From Selaginella tamariscina (Eukaryota > Streptophyta > Lycopodiopsida > Selaginellales > Selaginellaceae), in NCBI GenBank assembly GCA_003024785.1, contig PUQB01000017.1, positions 310,001-374,000 on the forward strand: DNA of 64,000 bases, given 5' to 3'. This document shows, one piece after another, positions 12,942 through 24,686 of this stretch. Within the stretch, counting starts at the first letter, position 1; each line of letters starts with the position of its first letter. Under the pieces are notes generated by a model. It did not search any database, was not told the DNA's origin, and worked only from the letters and a program-made list of their open reading frames with translations. A program made the translations under genes and the position numbers.

Positions 12942-13212
12942 TTAAATTCTTGCCTCAATAACTGCTTGAAAATCCTCGAGATGCCATGAAAGGATGCGAT
13001 CTCCCACCACAATACGCAACAGACTCTGTATGAAGAATCGTGTGTCGCTATTCCATTTGAAATCGCAAAACCAACACGGAAATTTCTTTTGAAAAATAAT
13101 CATCTTGCCAACAAGGAGACAATTACAATGATGTAGAAGATATTGAAGTAAAGGCTGGAGGTCAACTTACGGCACTCTTCCTTTGCCGTTTGTTCTCACT
13201 AGCGCCGGCCAT
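12942..13212 (-). pseudogene. Scrambled fragment of the array gene, unit A
   Basis: This piece joins the end of exon 3 (12942-13110, matching 19540-19700) to the 5' start of exon 1 (13170-13212, with the ATG context GAGATGGCCGGCGCCAGTGAG shortened here). A roughly 50 bp exon-1 block (13115-13165, acidic-region codons) sits between them in the opposite orientation. Exon 2 and most of exon 1 are missing. It cannot make the family protein. The structure suggests at least one deletion and one small inversion, both before the A/B duplication because unit B has the same fragment. Confidence 0.85.
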
Positions 13213-13622
13213 CTCCACACCTCTGGTCGGACCTCGAAATCAAATTTTAAATTTACCTCGAAACAACTTCGCCTTCAAACCCTAGCTTAGGGTTCTTCAA
13301 TGCAGTTTATCTAATTCAATTGTACCTATTCGGTTTTGAAAGAGTCAAGGTAGATATAGTAATAAAAATCATTGTTTGTAAGAAACTTAATAGATGACAA
13401 ATATATAATTTTATATTAGATTTATTATGAGTTAGTTGAATTTATATATTAAAACAATCACATTCATTATTTAAAAAGTCTTCTTAACGTTAAATATATG
13501 TTAGTTTTAACTAATCCATAGTAGTACACATGCCCCACTGTTGGTGGACTTAGTTATTTAATAATAATTTATTAATTAATGTTTTAACTTAATTGTTATT
13601 TTTAATTTCATAAATTTATTAT
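13213..13622. repeat. 5' flank of the gene fragment, unit A
   Basis: AT-rich DNA matching the upstream flank of the intact gene (20790-21210), including one copy of the AAACCCTAG motif near 13279. The match stops at the gypsy-3 LTR. About 215 bp of the flank, present in copies without gypsy-3, is missing across the insertion. No gene is seen. Confidence 0.7.
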
Positions 13623-14214
13623 TGTGAGAGTTCAGAATATAGAAATGTATATATCCATTAGTTCAAAACCCCTAACTTATATACAAGAGCGAGTGGTCCA
13701 GATTGAAATCAATTCAACAACTATCAAAATCCATTGCACTAATAATAGTATGTGCACATGCAGTCGTACATGTAGATCTTACATCATCCCCTCCTTTCAG
13801 AAGAATGTAAGTTGGTTAGGGCTAGTAGATGGGCCCGGATCTAAAGGAACATCAGGAGGAGGCACTGGTGGATTTATAAGTGGCACAACTTATTCCTGTT
13901 GCACAAATGCTTTAACCGTTGCATATGTACAATCTTTGGAGGATCGGGTTGAATTTCGTGTCGAACCTTATAAACTTGTGGTCCTACTTGTCGTAACACT
14001 CGATATGATCCTTTCCACTAAGGAAGGAGACTCTTAGCTAAACCATGTACCATAAGTTTAGGAAAACGAACCAACACCACCTTGTACTCTGCAGGAGGAC
14101 GATGATACGAGTTGTAGCGTTATTGTTGTCCTATTTGTATGCGGCCCAAATGTTCTGTCGACTCCGCACGGACCAATGGAAGAATGCTCGTCAAATACCG
14201 ATCCCATCATCATC

Positions 14215-14958
14215 TCATGGCAACCGAGAAGGCAGACCCAACTCTGTCGGCAACACCGGGTCATGACCATACAAGAGCTTATATAGGGAAGTACCAACAG
14301 AACTTTGTACTCCAGTGACATAAACATATCGGAGAGACGATAAATAACCATCCCAATCCGAATGTTGAAAATTCACATATTTCACAATCATTCTCTTGAA
14401 GGTCCTGACGAGCCGTTCCACCAACCCATATATTTGAGGATGATAAGCACTTGTGAAAGTGTGGCGTATCCCCATTTGAGACGTCAAGACATGAAATGCC
14501 TAAGTCATAAATACAGGACCATTGTCCGAGAGAATTCGCTCCGGACAAGAATGCTGAAACACGACCCGATTAAGGAGAAACTGACCAACAATAGAAGCAG
14601 TCACACTAGCAAGAGCATCAACTTCTACCCAACGAGTTAGGTAGTCAAAAGCAATAATAACATACTCATTGCCAGCATTGACCGCAGAAAAGGTCCCAAA
14701 TGCCACCAACTCAAATGGACGAGAAACTGCAATTGACTCCAATCGTCCTTCCGAAGTACACGGAGGAGTATTACAAGCTTGGCACCACACACAACTACGC
14801 ACATATCGAATTACATCTCCTCGCAACTCTGGCCAATAGAAAGATCTGCGCAACTTCTCCATCACACAACGATGTCCCATGTGCCTGCTGAGAACAAGAG
14901 AGTCATGGTAAGCGTGGAAGAAGTGTGGAACGAAGACCGAAGGGACCACCAATCGCAA
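14215..14958 (-). pseudogene. gypsy-3 integrase, unit A
   Basis: The zinc-binding H-H-C-C module is present (HMGHRCVMEKLRRSFYWPEL then CVWCQAC). The core domain follows, with DYLTRWVE, ILSDNGPVFMT and, in an overlapping frame from 14487, YHPQIYGLVERLVRTFKR carrying the glutamate region. The first catalytic aspartate position reads VAFGTF rather than a D-containing motif. The frame is split near 14490. Integrase would insert element cDNA; this copy looks inactive. Confidence 0.8.
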
Positions 14959-15221
14959 ATGATCATTTGGATCAGTCTCTACAAAATAAAAAAGGTCGTG
15001 ATATTATGAATGTAAATGCCTAAAAGGCAAATCATTAGCAAGTGATGCAGGATTCTCAAACCCATCACAAAGCCTTTGAATCCACGACTCAAGTTGAACC
15101 TTTTGAACTTCCCGAACCTCATCCAAAGATGACAAATCTAACTCTGCATTTTGCGGACACTGAACGTCAAGCATAACAATTGCTGATGGTACGGAATCTT
15201 CGTCCAAAAAGTCCACTGATG

Positions 15222-16393
15222 CTAGAACAACTGGTTCCTCGGGGCAAAAAAAGAAAGAGAAGGTGGAAGAGGAGCTCGAGAAAGAGCATTAGCATCAGCC
15301 ATGGAACTCCCTGGGCAATGAACAATTTCAAAGTTGTAAATTTGAAGCTTCAAGGCCCATCGAGTAGTACGACCAATCAAATTCTTCCGCTTCAACAACG
15401 AAGTGATTGCTGCATGATCGCCTTCCAACAACGTTCGAGAACCATGCAAGTAAGCATGGAGCTTTTTAAAACCTCAAATTGCTGCTAAAAACTCCTTTTT
15501 TGTCGTGGAGTAGTTCACCTCTGCTGGTTGCAAAATACGACTGATGTACGCAATGGGATGTCGTTGACCATGGACACTCGTACTCTCCTGCATCAATACG
15601 CCTCGAGACCAATGTCAGAAGCATCTACGTGCAAGATGAAATAACGAGTGTAATCAGGATACGCTAAAACTGGAGAGTTGTTAACATCTCTTTAAGATCT
15701 GCAAATGCCTGCTTGCTTTAGACCAAACAAAAGAAAACATTGACGACTTTAACAACGCTCGCAACGATGCAGTATGATCTGAAAGATGATCCACAAAACG
15801 GGCCAGATATTGTACCTTGCCAAGAAAGTGTTGCACATCGTTCACACACTTCGGCTTAGGGAATTTCAAAACTGCAACAAGTTTATCATGATCGACTTGC
15901 AAACCTTCACAGGAAATGCGATAACCAAAATAAGTGGTGTCCTTGGATCCAAACACACACTTAGACGGCTTCAACTTCAAACCAACTTCCCACAACCGAT
16001 CCAAAACTTTGCGTACATCATCGACATGCTCCTCCATGTTCCATCCGAGTGGATTAAAACATCGTTGATGAAATCGGTAGTCACCTCCGGCATATCACAA
16101 AGAACCTCGTCCATCATATGTTGAAAAGTCGCTGGAGCATTGCTCAAACCGAAATGCATCACCAAGAATTCGTATAGGCCAAATGGTGTTCGAAAAGTAG
16201 TCTTGGGAATGTCCATGTCAACCATCGAAACTTGCCAATATCCAGAGGCGAGATCTAACTTGGTCAACCAACGGTTCCGCCCTACTCGATCCAAAAGATT
16301 TGCAATATGAGGAAATGGATACACATTTGAAATGGTTACATCATTTAATGGGTGATAGTCAATGCAGAATCGAATGCTCCCATCCGGCTTCAT
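15222..16393 (-). pseudogene. gypsy-3 reverse transcriptase and RNase H, unit A
   Basis: RT motifs visible on the minus strand are KPDGSIRFCIDYHPLN, LTKLDLASGYWQV and HFGLSNAPATFQHMMDEVL. The catalytic box reads FINDVLIHSD instead of Y-x-D-D, so one metal-binding aspartate is replaced by asparagine. RNase H follows (VHCPGSSMADANALSRAP near its end at 15222-15330). The frame breaks near 16035 and in the 15500-15720 stretch by one-base indels that unit B does not share. In B the RT frame is open at 40997-41641. Confidence 0.85.
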
Positions 16394-16779
16394 TTCAAGA
16401 TGAGGTTCGCACGCCCAAGAACTTCGAGATTTCTAGATAACACCCTTTTCCAACATCTCCTTAACATTTGCTCGTAAGATCTTGAGCTCCTTTGGTGACT
16501 GACGCCAAATATGTACCTTGATTGGCCTAGCATCCTCAATTAGAATAGGGTGGCGTGTCACAATCTTGGCCCCAGATGACAAGTCAAAGTTGAAAAGATC
16601 AGCATACTCCTTCTTGAGTTGATTAATAAGTATAGCACGACGATCATCTGATGGATCCAGAAAGGGAAAGGAGGGAAGATGGTTGGAAGTAAGGGTGAAA
16701 TAAAAGTATAGGTGGAAGCAAATGGACGAAGTGGAATAGAAGTAAGAAGAATGAAAGAAAAATGAAGGAGAGTCAAACA

Positions 16780-17088
16780 GGGGGGAGACTTTTTAAAGTC
16801 ACACTTGGCATGATTGCAAGTCAACCAATCCATACCAAGAATAAGATAAAAAGCTTGACTTGGCACCACCCGCAAAGATTGAAGCTCAAGTTCACAATCA
16901 TCCACACGAACAATAATGTCAACTTCATCCCGCGAATAAGCATGAGTGTTTCCCTTGCCGTATAGAATGAAGACTAATTTTACCGCACGACGCAAATGAA
17001 GGCTGCAACGTGTAACAACAGATTGAGAAATAAAGGACAAACTCAAACATGTATCCACTAACACTGAAAGGAAAACAGAACGTGGCAT
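16780..17088 (-). pseudogene. gypsy-3 aspartic protease, unit A
   Basis: A retropepsin-like segment: the active-site position reads LVDTCLSLSF where the family normally has D-T/S-G, so the catalytic loop glycine is replaced by cysteine. The second part (FYLILGMDWLTCNHAKCDF) is typical of plant gypsy proteases. The frame then runs through a G tract where units A and B differ by one base. The enzyme would cleave Gag-Pol, but with the altered motif it is probably dead. Confidence 0.75.
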
Positions 17089-17229
17089 GTGATTAAATTG
17101 AGCTTGAAAAGTGAAGACTGAATGAACCAGTGCCTAGTGAACCCCTTAATGATACTCTCGAAAGAAAGATGGAGGGGTCACTAATTTATTCACATGAGGA
17201 CCCTCCTCTACTCGTGTGATTTGTCATTT

Positions 17230-18080
17230 CCCGAAAGATCCACCGCATCAAGACCTTCCATTGCAGCGGCGCCAACCAGACGTTGTTGACGCTAGGGCCT
17301 CCACCCCGAAAATGGGGACACCAATCGGGAAACCGTTGACAACACCGATATGTGTGTCCAACCTTCCATCAGAGTAGGACCATCCCCAACATGAAGTGGA
17401 ATGAGGGAACGTGAAGATGCAAGTGGGAGAGGTGATGACTGATATCGTTGTGCCAGCCTCAAAGCATCGTCAAGAGTCACTCGAGCTAGTGCATGCATAA
17501 GCCCCACAAGGTCTTGACGAAGTGCTAGCCACAACATACCTAACTTGATGCGTTCCGACATGTTAGGCTCTGCATGCAACAAAAGGCTCCGAAAGCGAAC
17601 ACCAAACTGCATCACCGATTCATATGGCTCTCACGAATATGATGCAACTATAGAGAGGAGAGCACGTTATTATCACTGGTGAAAAGCATCATCACAATCG
17701 TCTGCATGCCCAAATGCACGTTTGAAGATCTCTAGAAAAATACTCCAATCTCCACGAGTTGCAACATCCAGACCATTGTATCATTGCAATGCCATCCCTT
17801 GAAGATAAGTAGGAAACTCGTGCAAACACTGAGCACCGTCCTATGAATGATATGTGGCGACCATAGTGAAGTGATCAAACCAATGGTACACATCATCCCC
17901 AAGACTTCTGCAAAAGAAATCCGGCCAGATGCGAGGATTTGCAGTAGGAACAGGAGGAGTACTATGGGCTATGAATGCCACCATCAACTGAGAGTGATTG
18001 TTCAGTTGCATCTGCATGGCATCTAACAACTGCATGAGTAGTTGCTCCATATACAAAGGATTTGCTTGTTGTGCATTCAT
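17230..18080 (-). pseudogene. gypsy-3 gag remnant, unit A
   Basis: Minus-strand frames starting at the ATG at 18080 give a retrotransposon-gag-type sequence: a Gln/Met/Leu-rich start, then RIWPDFF, a GDDVYHWFDHF segment and, further on, GDWSIFLEIFKRAF and MSERIKLGMLWLALRQDLV. Stops at about 17838 and 17640 break it. Gag would form the particle that packages element RNA. The segment MMQFGVRFRSLL at 17615 marks the second half of the domain. No intact zinc knuckle was found downstream. Confidence 0.7.
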
Positions 18081-18376
18081 GAACGAAAAAAAAAGAAGAA
18101 AGGACAAAATCTATAAGAAAGGAATAATTTTAAACAATATCTAAGAAGACAAATAAGATCGACAAAAAAGACACAAATCCGAGCACTTTATAAGGACAAT
18201 TAAAGGTGCCCCTCACCTCCACCAATGTGAGAGCTCGGAATATAACAATGTGTATATCTCATTAATCCAAAAACCATAACTTATATACAGGAGTGAGTGG
18301 TCTAGATTGAAAACCAATCTGACGGCTACCAAAATCCACTACGCTAATAATAATAATATGTGCATATGCAACCACA

Positions 18377-19525
18377 AGCTTAATTATGTTATATATATTT
18401 AACTTGGTGACTTTATCCTTAACTAAATTATTATCCTTAACTATTATGCCATACACGATTTCATGGCATTCATAATGCCATAGATTTAAGATTTAAATTG
18501 GGACGAGGTCATAGGTGCACAATAAATAAGCTTATTATGGATGTCAAATGATTCGGTTAGGTTAGTATTAATTAACATTTAACAAATAATTGATTTGTTC
18601 TTTTCATATTATAATTGGTTAATCATGAGTTAAATGACAAACTTAACTGAAGTTTAATTAATTATCTTCATATATAAACATAGTTAAGTTACAAAAATTA
18701 ATTAAATTTAATTTAAATGTCTTATCTTCATATAGTTATGGTTAAAATAAATATTTTTTAATTCTTTCTATTAGCATGCACTAAAGAAAACTATTCATAA
18801 TTGTGAAACAAAATTATGGGCACCAAAATTAATTGATATAAATTAATAATATTTAATTGGCTTACAAAATTAATTATTAACCTAACTAAATATTATCTAG
18901 CTACTTTAGACACAATGATTCAGCGAGGTACATACTTTTTGGTTTGGTTTGGAGTGGTTGTGTGCTGACATATATGAGAGTTTCTTATGTGTAAGAATTT
19001 TAACTAGAAAGGTTAATACGTAAAAACACATGTGATTCAACATTAACACTTTATGTGAACCATAGTAAGTTTTTCAATATTAAATTAAGAATTAACATAA
19101 CCGACTTTAACGTCAATATCAACTACCATAATAATGTGATATGTGTACACATATATATTTAACTAAGTTTATATGATGCTTCTCATGCGAGTTTACTACC
19201 TTCTTATTCATATAGCTAATATAGCTAATACATATCAACGCGCGCACACACACACACAAGTATCGTAGTAATGTTTTCCTGAGAGTCATGAACAAAGCAC
19301 AATATTAAAGCTAAATTAATCATTTATTTATCAGTATGTTATGTTATATAAACATTTTATTTCAAATGTGACTTGTTCTTGTTTATTATTTGTTAAACTA
19401 TTATATATCTAATGGAATTATATATTACATAGTTTAATTTTAAGTTAACTGTCATATATATAAACTATGTATAATACATTTAGAGAGGATAACTAACTCA
19501 AACCTAAAAAGGTAACTTTCCACAC
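18377..19525. repeat. 3' flank of the array gene, unit A
   Basis: AT-rich non-coding DNA. Part (18540-19130) matches 6660-7050. The stretch AATAAGCTTATTATGGATGTC at about 18520-18545 joins two halves that gypsy-1 separates elsewhere, so it serves as the empty site for gypsy-1. Diverged inverted copies occur at 51508-52100 and direct ones around 54190-54609. No gene is seen. Confidence 0.7.
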
Positions 19526-20784
19526 CTATAAAATTCTTGCGTTAATAACTGCTTGAAAATCCTCGAGATGCCATGAAAGGATGCGATCTCCCACCACAAT
19601 ACGCAACAGACTCTGTATGAAGAATCGTGTGTCGCTGTTCCATTTGAAATCGCAAAACCAACATGGAAATTTGTTTTCGAAAATAATCGTCTTGCCAACA
19701 ACATATTCTCCATTTGAATATGTATTAATGTCATAATCAAGAGCAAGCTGTTCGGTCTTCTGTTGGAGACGTTTCTGCAGCCAATTGATCCTAAAAAAGT
19801 AAAGAATGTCATACAAGAACCTATAAAACAATTTAACTTACTTTTTTTGAGCTGGCCCGTATGCATTTACCACCTCTCCATTCTTAATTCTTACTAGTCC
19901 ATAAGGGATCACAATTCCATAACGCCAAGCAGTTTCGCCCCAGGCTTGAAGAAAGATAGGCTCAAACCGCCCCAATTTCATGTTCTTTGCAGCATCTTTC
20001 ATGGCATATCCTGCTGCTTGAAAACTCTTATTAATACTCAACGTTTCCTGCACACAAAAGATTAAGTCGTTTGGTATAAGAAACCAATGCTTACCCATCC
20101 ACACTGAATAACCAAAACCGTAACACTCTTGTTGATGCGCTTATCAAGCACCCGGACCTTAAAATCACATTTAGTTTTGAGCTCCATATCATCTCCTTCC
20201 GTTGTTGGAATCATATATTGACCTCCAGCCTTTACTTCAATATCTTCTACACCATCGTAATTATCTCCTGCGTCCCCTGCGTCCCCTCCGTCCACCTCCC
20301 TTTCTGATTCGGATTCGTAGTAGGCCTTTGCAGAAATCCCCCTCGAGATTTGCCTAGTGCAATTCCGAAGCGCTGACAAGTATGCTGCGTGAATGGGCCT
20401 GCCACCGAGCTCGGTCTTGGGATGTCCAAAACTTCTCCAACTGCTGCAGGATGTTTCAAAGATCTCACCAAAAACTGCATTCATAACTTCCTCCTCGACC
20501 TTCGATCCATCTCCAACCTTGTCTTGGGCCAGCCCTGTAACGTACCGACCTTTAGGTACAACCGTGACATCCACGAACGGATTCACAGCTTCAAAAATTC
20601 GGAGATTATACTCGCTCTCTTTGACTTGAAATGGATCTGTGTTCTCGTGTTCTCGGTTCCTTTTCCGTTTGCGATCCTCCCTGCTGCTTTGTGGATCTGA
20701 CTCCTCCGAATCCTTCCCGATCAAGTTGCTAGAACAATTGTACGCGCTCTTACTTCGCCGTTTGTTCTCACTGGCGCCGGCCAT
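19526..20784 (-). CDS. Unidentified three-exon array gene, intact copy A
   Basis: Three exons join in frame: 20784-20095, 20047-19842 and 19790-19526, with introns starting GTAAG and ending GTGCAG and TTTTAG. The product is 386 residues. I chose the ATG at 20784; six bases upstream is only a GTG. The N-terminus is basic (KRR at 8-10, RKRKRNR at 38-44), compatible with nuclear import. The middle is acidic (about 155-182, with a short GDAGDAGD repeat). Exons 2 and 3 hold the best conserved blocks (GYAMKDAAKNMKLGRFEPIF, WRYGIVIP, GEYVVGKTII, RFFIQSLLRIVVGDRILSW). I do not recognise the family. No signal peptide or membrane segment is seen. The copy at 44771-46029 translates identically, and diverged copies keep the same intron positions, which supports a real gene. 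Confidence 0.8.
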
Positions 20785-20848
20785 CTCCACACCTCCGGTC
20801 GGACCTCGAAATCAAATTTAAAATTTACCTCGAAACAGCTTCGCCTTC

Positions 20849-20910
20849 AAACCCTAGCTGGAGTTCTTCAATGCAATTGAAACCCTAGCTGGAGTTCTTC
20901 AATGCAATTG
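20849..20910 (-). promoter_or_regulatory. Duplicated 31-bp leader block with telo-box-like motif
   Basis: Two adjacent 31-bp copies (20849-20879, 20880-20910) begin AAACCCTAGCTGGAGTTC. They lie 65-126 bp upstream of the ATG. On the gene strand the motif reads CTAGGGTTT, close to the plant telo-box (AAACCCTAA) found in leaders and promoters of growth-related genes. The diverged copy at 50170-50215 also keeps TAGGGTTT motifs there. A regulatory role is inferred only. Confidence 0.45.
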
Positions 20911-21603
20911 AATTGTACCTATTCGGTTTTCAAAGAGTCAAGGTAAATATAATAATAAAAATTGGATATTACAATGACAAATATATAATTTTTATATTGG
21001 ATTTATTATGAGTTAGTTGAATTTAAATATTAAAACAATCACATTCATTATTTAAAAAATCTTCTTAACGTTAAATATATGTTAGTTTCAACTAATCCAC
21101 AGTAGTACACATGTCCCACCGTTGGTGGACTTATTTATTTAATAATAATTTTATTAATTAATAAATTTTTATTTTAGTTATTATTTTTAATTTCATAAAT
21201 TTATTATTAAATTGAATCTTTTGTTTAAATATTATCCTTTTTAAGTTAAATTCTTAATCGATCTTAACACAATGAATTTATCCTTTAGGTTTTAGGTTTA
21301 GGATTAACTATTTAATAAGTTTATATAATAAATTCATTTTTAATCCAATAGTTATCTTTAAATTAATAAGTTTATACTTAATTTATATTTCATCTTTAAT
21401 TTAATAAATTTATTCATGATAAGCTTAGTTATGTTATTATATTTAACTTAGTGTCTTTACCCTTAACTAAATTATTGCCCGTATATGCCATACATGATTT
21501 TGTACATGATTTCATGGCTTCCATAGTGCCACAAGGATTTAGAATTTATGATAATCATTGGGATGGAGTCACCATACAAACAAGTAATAAACTTATTATG
21601 GGT
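20911..21603. repeat. 5' flank of the array gene, unit A
   Basis: AT-rich non-coding DNA matching 1-746 and 46156-46847. It ends abruptly at the gypsy-1 LTR (21604). A CATACATGATTTTGTACATGATTTC segment near 21490 recurs in every copy of the flank. No gene is seen. Confidence 0.75.
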
Positions 21604-22222
21604 TGTGAGAACCCCAAGACATAATATAGTAAATATACGACAATACAGAAAACTTAGATATCCTTTATATTCAAGGTCAAGGTTTATATATACAAATAAA
21701 AAGTATATTCTAACTATATTTGGACTATTATAAATTTCTAGTAACTTTTAAAATATACCATAGTTAACTTTCATAATGAAAAGGATGTATATTCAACCTT
21801 AAGGATACATATAAAGATAGCAAACCCTTCATTATATACAAGGAAGCTAAGCTATTTTAGGCAACCTTTGATTTAATCTTTTTGTCCTATGTGGCATCCA
21901 TATTTAGTTCTAGTATATGCCTTAAAATATACTTAAGGTATATTTCGTAGAATCCTTACATTACTTCCTCCTCTAGATTCGAACGTCGATGATACAGAGA
22001 CAGTCATTGAACATGCACATTTTGATCTACTCCATCTGAATTGCGGATCGTGTACACTTGAGGACCTAATCTTTGTACAATGAAAATAGATCAAGTCATT
22101 TGGAAATTAATCCAGAGGACAACCCTTTCGAATGCATCTTTGGATATAAAACTAACACTTCATCACCCACCATAATCAGGGACAAACGACTGTCGAGCAT
22201 TATAGTGTTGTTGCTGTACCTC

Positions 22223-23195
22223 TTAAGCATGAGATAACTTTGTTAACATCTCTTTGTACAATACCGGAAGAGTCTGATCCAAATACCGGCTCCATGTTTG
22301 TGCATCTGTTGAAACAAGACGAAAAGAAGGGGAACCAACATCAGAAGGAAACACAGGGGAATGACCATACAAGGAATGAAATGGGGAGACTCTAGTGGAT
22401 TGATGCACAAAAGACACATAAGCAAACTGAAGGAGGGGCAAGTACTAATCCCAGTCGGTCTGGCACTGATTCACATACTTAAATCATACATTTGAAAGTA
22501 CGGTTGAGTCACTCCACTAGACCATCCGTTTCTGGATGATAGGTGTTGTGAAAGACTGTTTGATTCCCAATCTCATAATTAGCAAACTCAAAACTTCAGT
22601 TGTGAAATGTCCTTGATTGAAAGAATCCGCTCTGGACATCCATGCTTTAACACCACTTGATGAAATAAGAAATCTGCCACATGAGTTGCCTTGGCCTCCA
22701 GAAGAGCTCGACTTCCACATACAGTGTCAAATAGTTCGATAGAACAATAGCATATGTATTCCTTGTTGTCGTTGCCGGAAATGGTCCAATAAGATCATAT
22801 GCAACTAGCTCAAAAGGACAATGAACTTAAATAGATTGTAAACGACCATTAGGAGGAGTGGAACGAGGATTCCAAACTTGACAGAGATGACATGTTTGTA
22901 AATACTGATGAAGGTCATGTCGGAGCTGAGGCCAATAGAATTGTGAACGTAACTTGTCCAACACTTTGTGAAACCCGAGATGACCAGAGAGAGGGTCATC
23001 ATGGAATGCTTGAAGAAAGTAAGGTACATAGCATGATGGAATTACCAACCGAGGTGGGGTACCTGTACTACTTTGTCCCATAAAATAAAGAAGATCCTCT
23101 ACCATCGTGAACTTTGCAACATGGTCATGAAAATCAATATTAACATCTACAACCAACTCAGGAGCTTTGAATGCATTATTATCCGTTGACTCCAT
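22223..23195 (-). pseudogene. gypsy-2 integrase
   Basis: The H-H-C-C zinc module is clear at 23195-22827 (SGHLGFHKVLDKLRSQFYWP then CHLCQVWNP). The catalytic core is badly broken between 22810 and 22450. The C-terminal part at 22441-22223 reads LYGHSPVFPSDVG and YLDQTLPVLYKEM, typical of plant gypsy integrase tails. Stops and frameshifts rule out activity. Confidence 0.75.
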
Positions 23196-24455
23196 GGTTC
23201 TAAGCGTTGTGCCAATCTAATTTCGCGAAGACTAGGCAAAGGTGTAGGTTCTAAAGATGGTAAGACACCTGCAACAACTTGTGCCCGTGACAAAGCATCC
23301 ACATCCGCCATGGAAGAACATGGATGATGATGAACTGTGAATTGATAATCTTGCAATGCTAAGGCCCATCGCGCATGTTGACCATTAGATGTTTCTTCTT
23401 TAATACCGAACGTATTATAACACGATCACATTCCACTAAAGTCGAAGAACCATGAAGATAAGCATGAAACTTATGGAATGCCCAAACCACAACTAAACAT
23501 TCCTTATCCATAGTCGAATAATTGAGTTTGGACCATTGAGACTTCGACTAGCATATGCAATGGGATGCCATTGACCTAATTCTGGATCTTCTTGCTTAAG
23601 ATTAGCACCCAAACCAATATCTGAAGCATCAGTACAAAGAACAAAGGGGCAAAAGAAATCATGATAATGGAGAAGGGGAGCAGAAATCAAGAGATGGATA
23701 AGAGACTCAAAGGAGAAAGAAGGAGAACGAAGCAAAGTACACAGTGGAGCCGTTTCATTTGCCAAACGTGGAATGAATTGCGCCAAGTAAGTCACCTTGC
23801 CCAGAAATCTTTGAAGTTTGTGATGTGTTTTTGGAATCGGAAACTCCTCCATTGCTGAATCTTTGTTGGATTTGAACGAACACCCTCACAAGAGATAAAT
23901 ACTCCCAAATACTTCATAGAAGTCTAACCAAACTTGAACTTTGACAATTTTAGCATCAGTTGATATTGTCACAACTGTGATAAGATCTGCTCCACGTGAG
24001 CCAAATGTTCTTCCCATGTACTAGTTGAATGCACCAAAAGATCATCCACAAATACTCCTGCAAAAGATTTCAAACCTCGAATGACTTTATTCATGAGTCT
24101 TTAAAACATGGTTAGAGCATTCATTAAACCAAAAGGCATCACCGTGAACTCATACAATCCATTAAGTGTTCGAAAAGCAGTCTTGGCTGCATCTACTGAA
24201 TTGAGAGGAACTTACCAATAGCATGAAGCTAGATTTTAGTGTTGTGAACCAACGACTCTTCCTCAATTTGTCAATAAGGTCCATGCGTGGCATAGGATAA
24301 CTATCCGATACCATCACATTATTAAAAGGCCAAAAATCAATTGTAAAATGCCTACCTCCGTCTGCTTTGTCGATGATATGGGGCTCAGAAGCCCACAGGC
24401 TATAAAACGGACATACCACTCCTTGAGCTAACATATCCCCAACAACTTGTGCCAT
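23147..24455 (-). pseudogene. gypsy-2 reverse transcriptase and RNase H
   Basis: The RT start is at 24455-24162 (ASEPHIIDKADGGRHFTIDF and SYPMPRMDLIDKL). The central RT around 24000-24160 is interrupted. The connection and RNase H lie at 23852-23493 (FLGKVTYLAQFIPRLANETAPL, LCTDASDIGLGANL, HPIAYASRSL) and end with HHHPCSSMADVDALSRAQV at 23356-23290. The order is normal for Ty3/gypsy. Several stops separate the pieces. Confidence 0.8.
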
Positions 24456-24686
24456 TTCTTGCTTCTTTCGTAGAGACCATCAACGAACTAGAGCCTTTAT
24501 TGGTGCAACATCTTTTGTATCAATCTGATGGGGAACGTTGACCGTAGTCCTCCCTACCACTACTAGTTGTTGTAGATTTGGGAACCGATGAAAAAGCTTT
24601 TCCATATCCTTTTGATGACATTCTGGAGATGGATCAGGAGGAAAGACCACCTCTACAACAACCTGAAGAGATGCATGAACTCCAAA

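Larger units (their letters stand above)
13623..18376 (-). mobile_element. Ty3/gypsy retrotransposon gypsy-3, unit A
   Basis: LTRs at 13623-13783 and 18226-18376 start TGTGAGAG(T/C)TC and match along most of their length. The outer end of the right LTR is truncated after GCAACCACA. On the minus strand the order is LTR, a primer-site-like TTGGTGGAGGTGAGGGG, gag, protease, reverse transcriptase, RNase H, integrase, a polypurine tract (GGAGGGGATGA) and LTR. PR-RT-RH-IN order defines Ty3/gypsy. The element is inactive: several frames are broken and catalytic residues are altered. No target-site duplication remains because the flank was deleted. Confidence 0.9.
7102..21603. repeat. Segmental duplication, unit A
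   Basis: About 14.5 kb that reappears in the same orientation and order at 30248-46847. Within it the PIF/Harbinger-like element, the scrambled gene fragment, gypsy-3 and the three-exon gene are all collinear. Coordinate offset is 25245-25248 over the right half. Differences are mostly single-base indels, apart from a LINE present only in B and a 336 bp segment (9021-9356) present only in A. The right border is the first base of a gypsy-1 LTR. Confidence 0.93.

Noticed and set aside
13624..14037. 137-codon plus-strand frame starting in the gypsy-3 LTR
   Set aside because: Starts with GTG, runs antisense to the element and is truncated in unit B by one-base changes.
13623..18376. Target-site duplication for gypsy-3
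   Set aside because: The flanking bases do not match. Comparison with uninterrupted flanks shows about 215 bp missing across the insertion, so any duplication is lost.
20389..20700. Plus-strand frames over exon 1 of the array gene (also 45634-45945)
   Set aside because: Antisense shadows of the three-exon gene, without homology or splice support.
20849..20910. Interstitial telomere repeat
   Set aside because: Only two AAACCCTAG motifs 31 bp apart; the rest of the unit is not telomeric.
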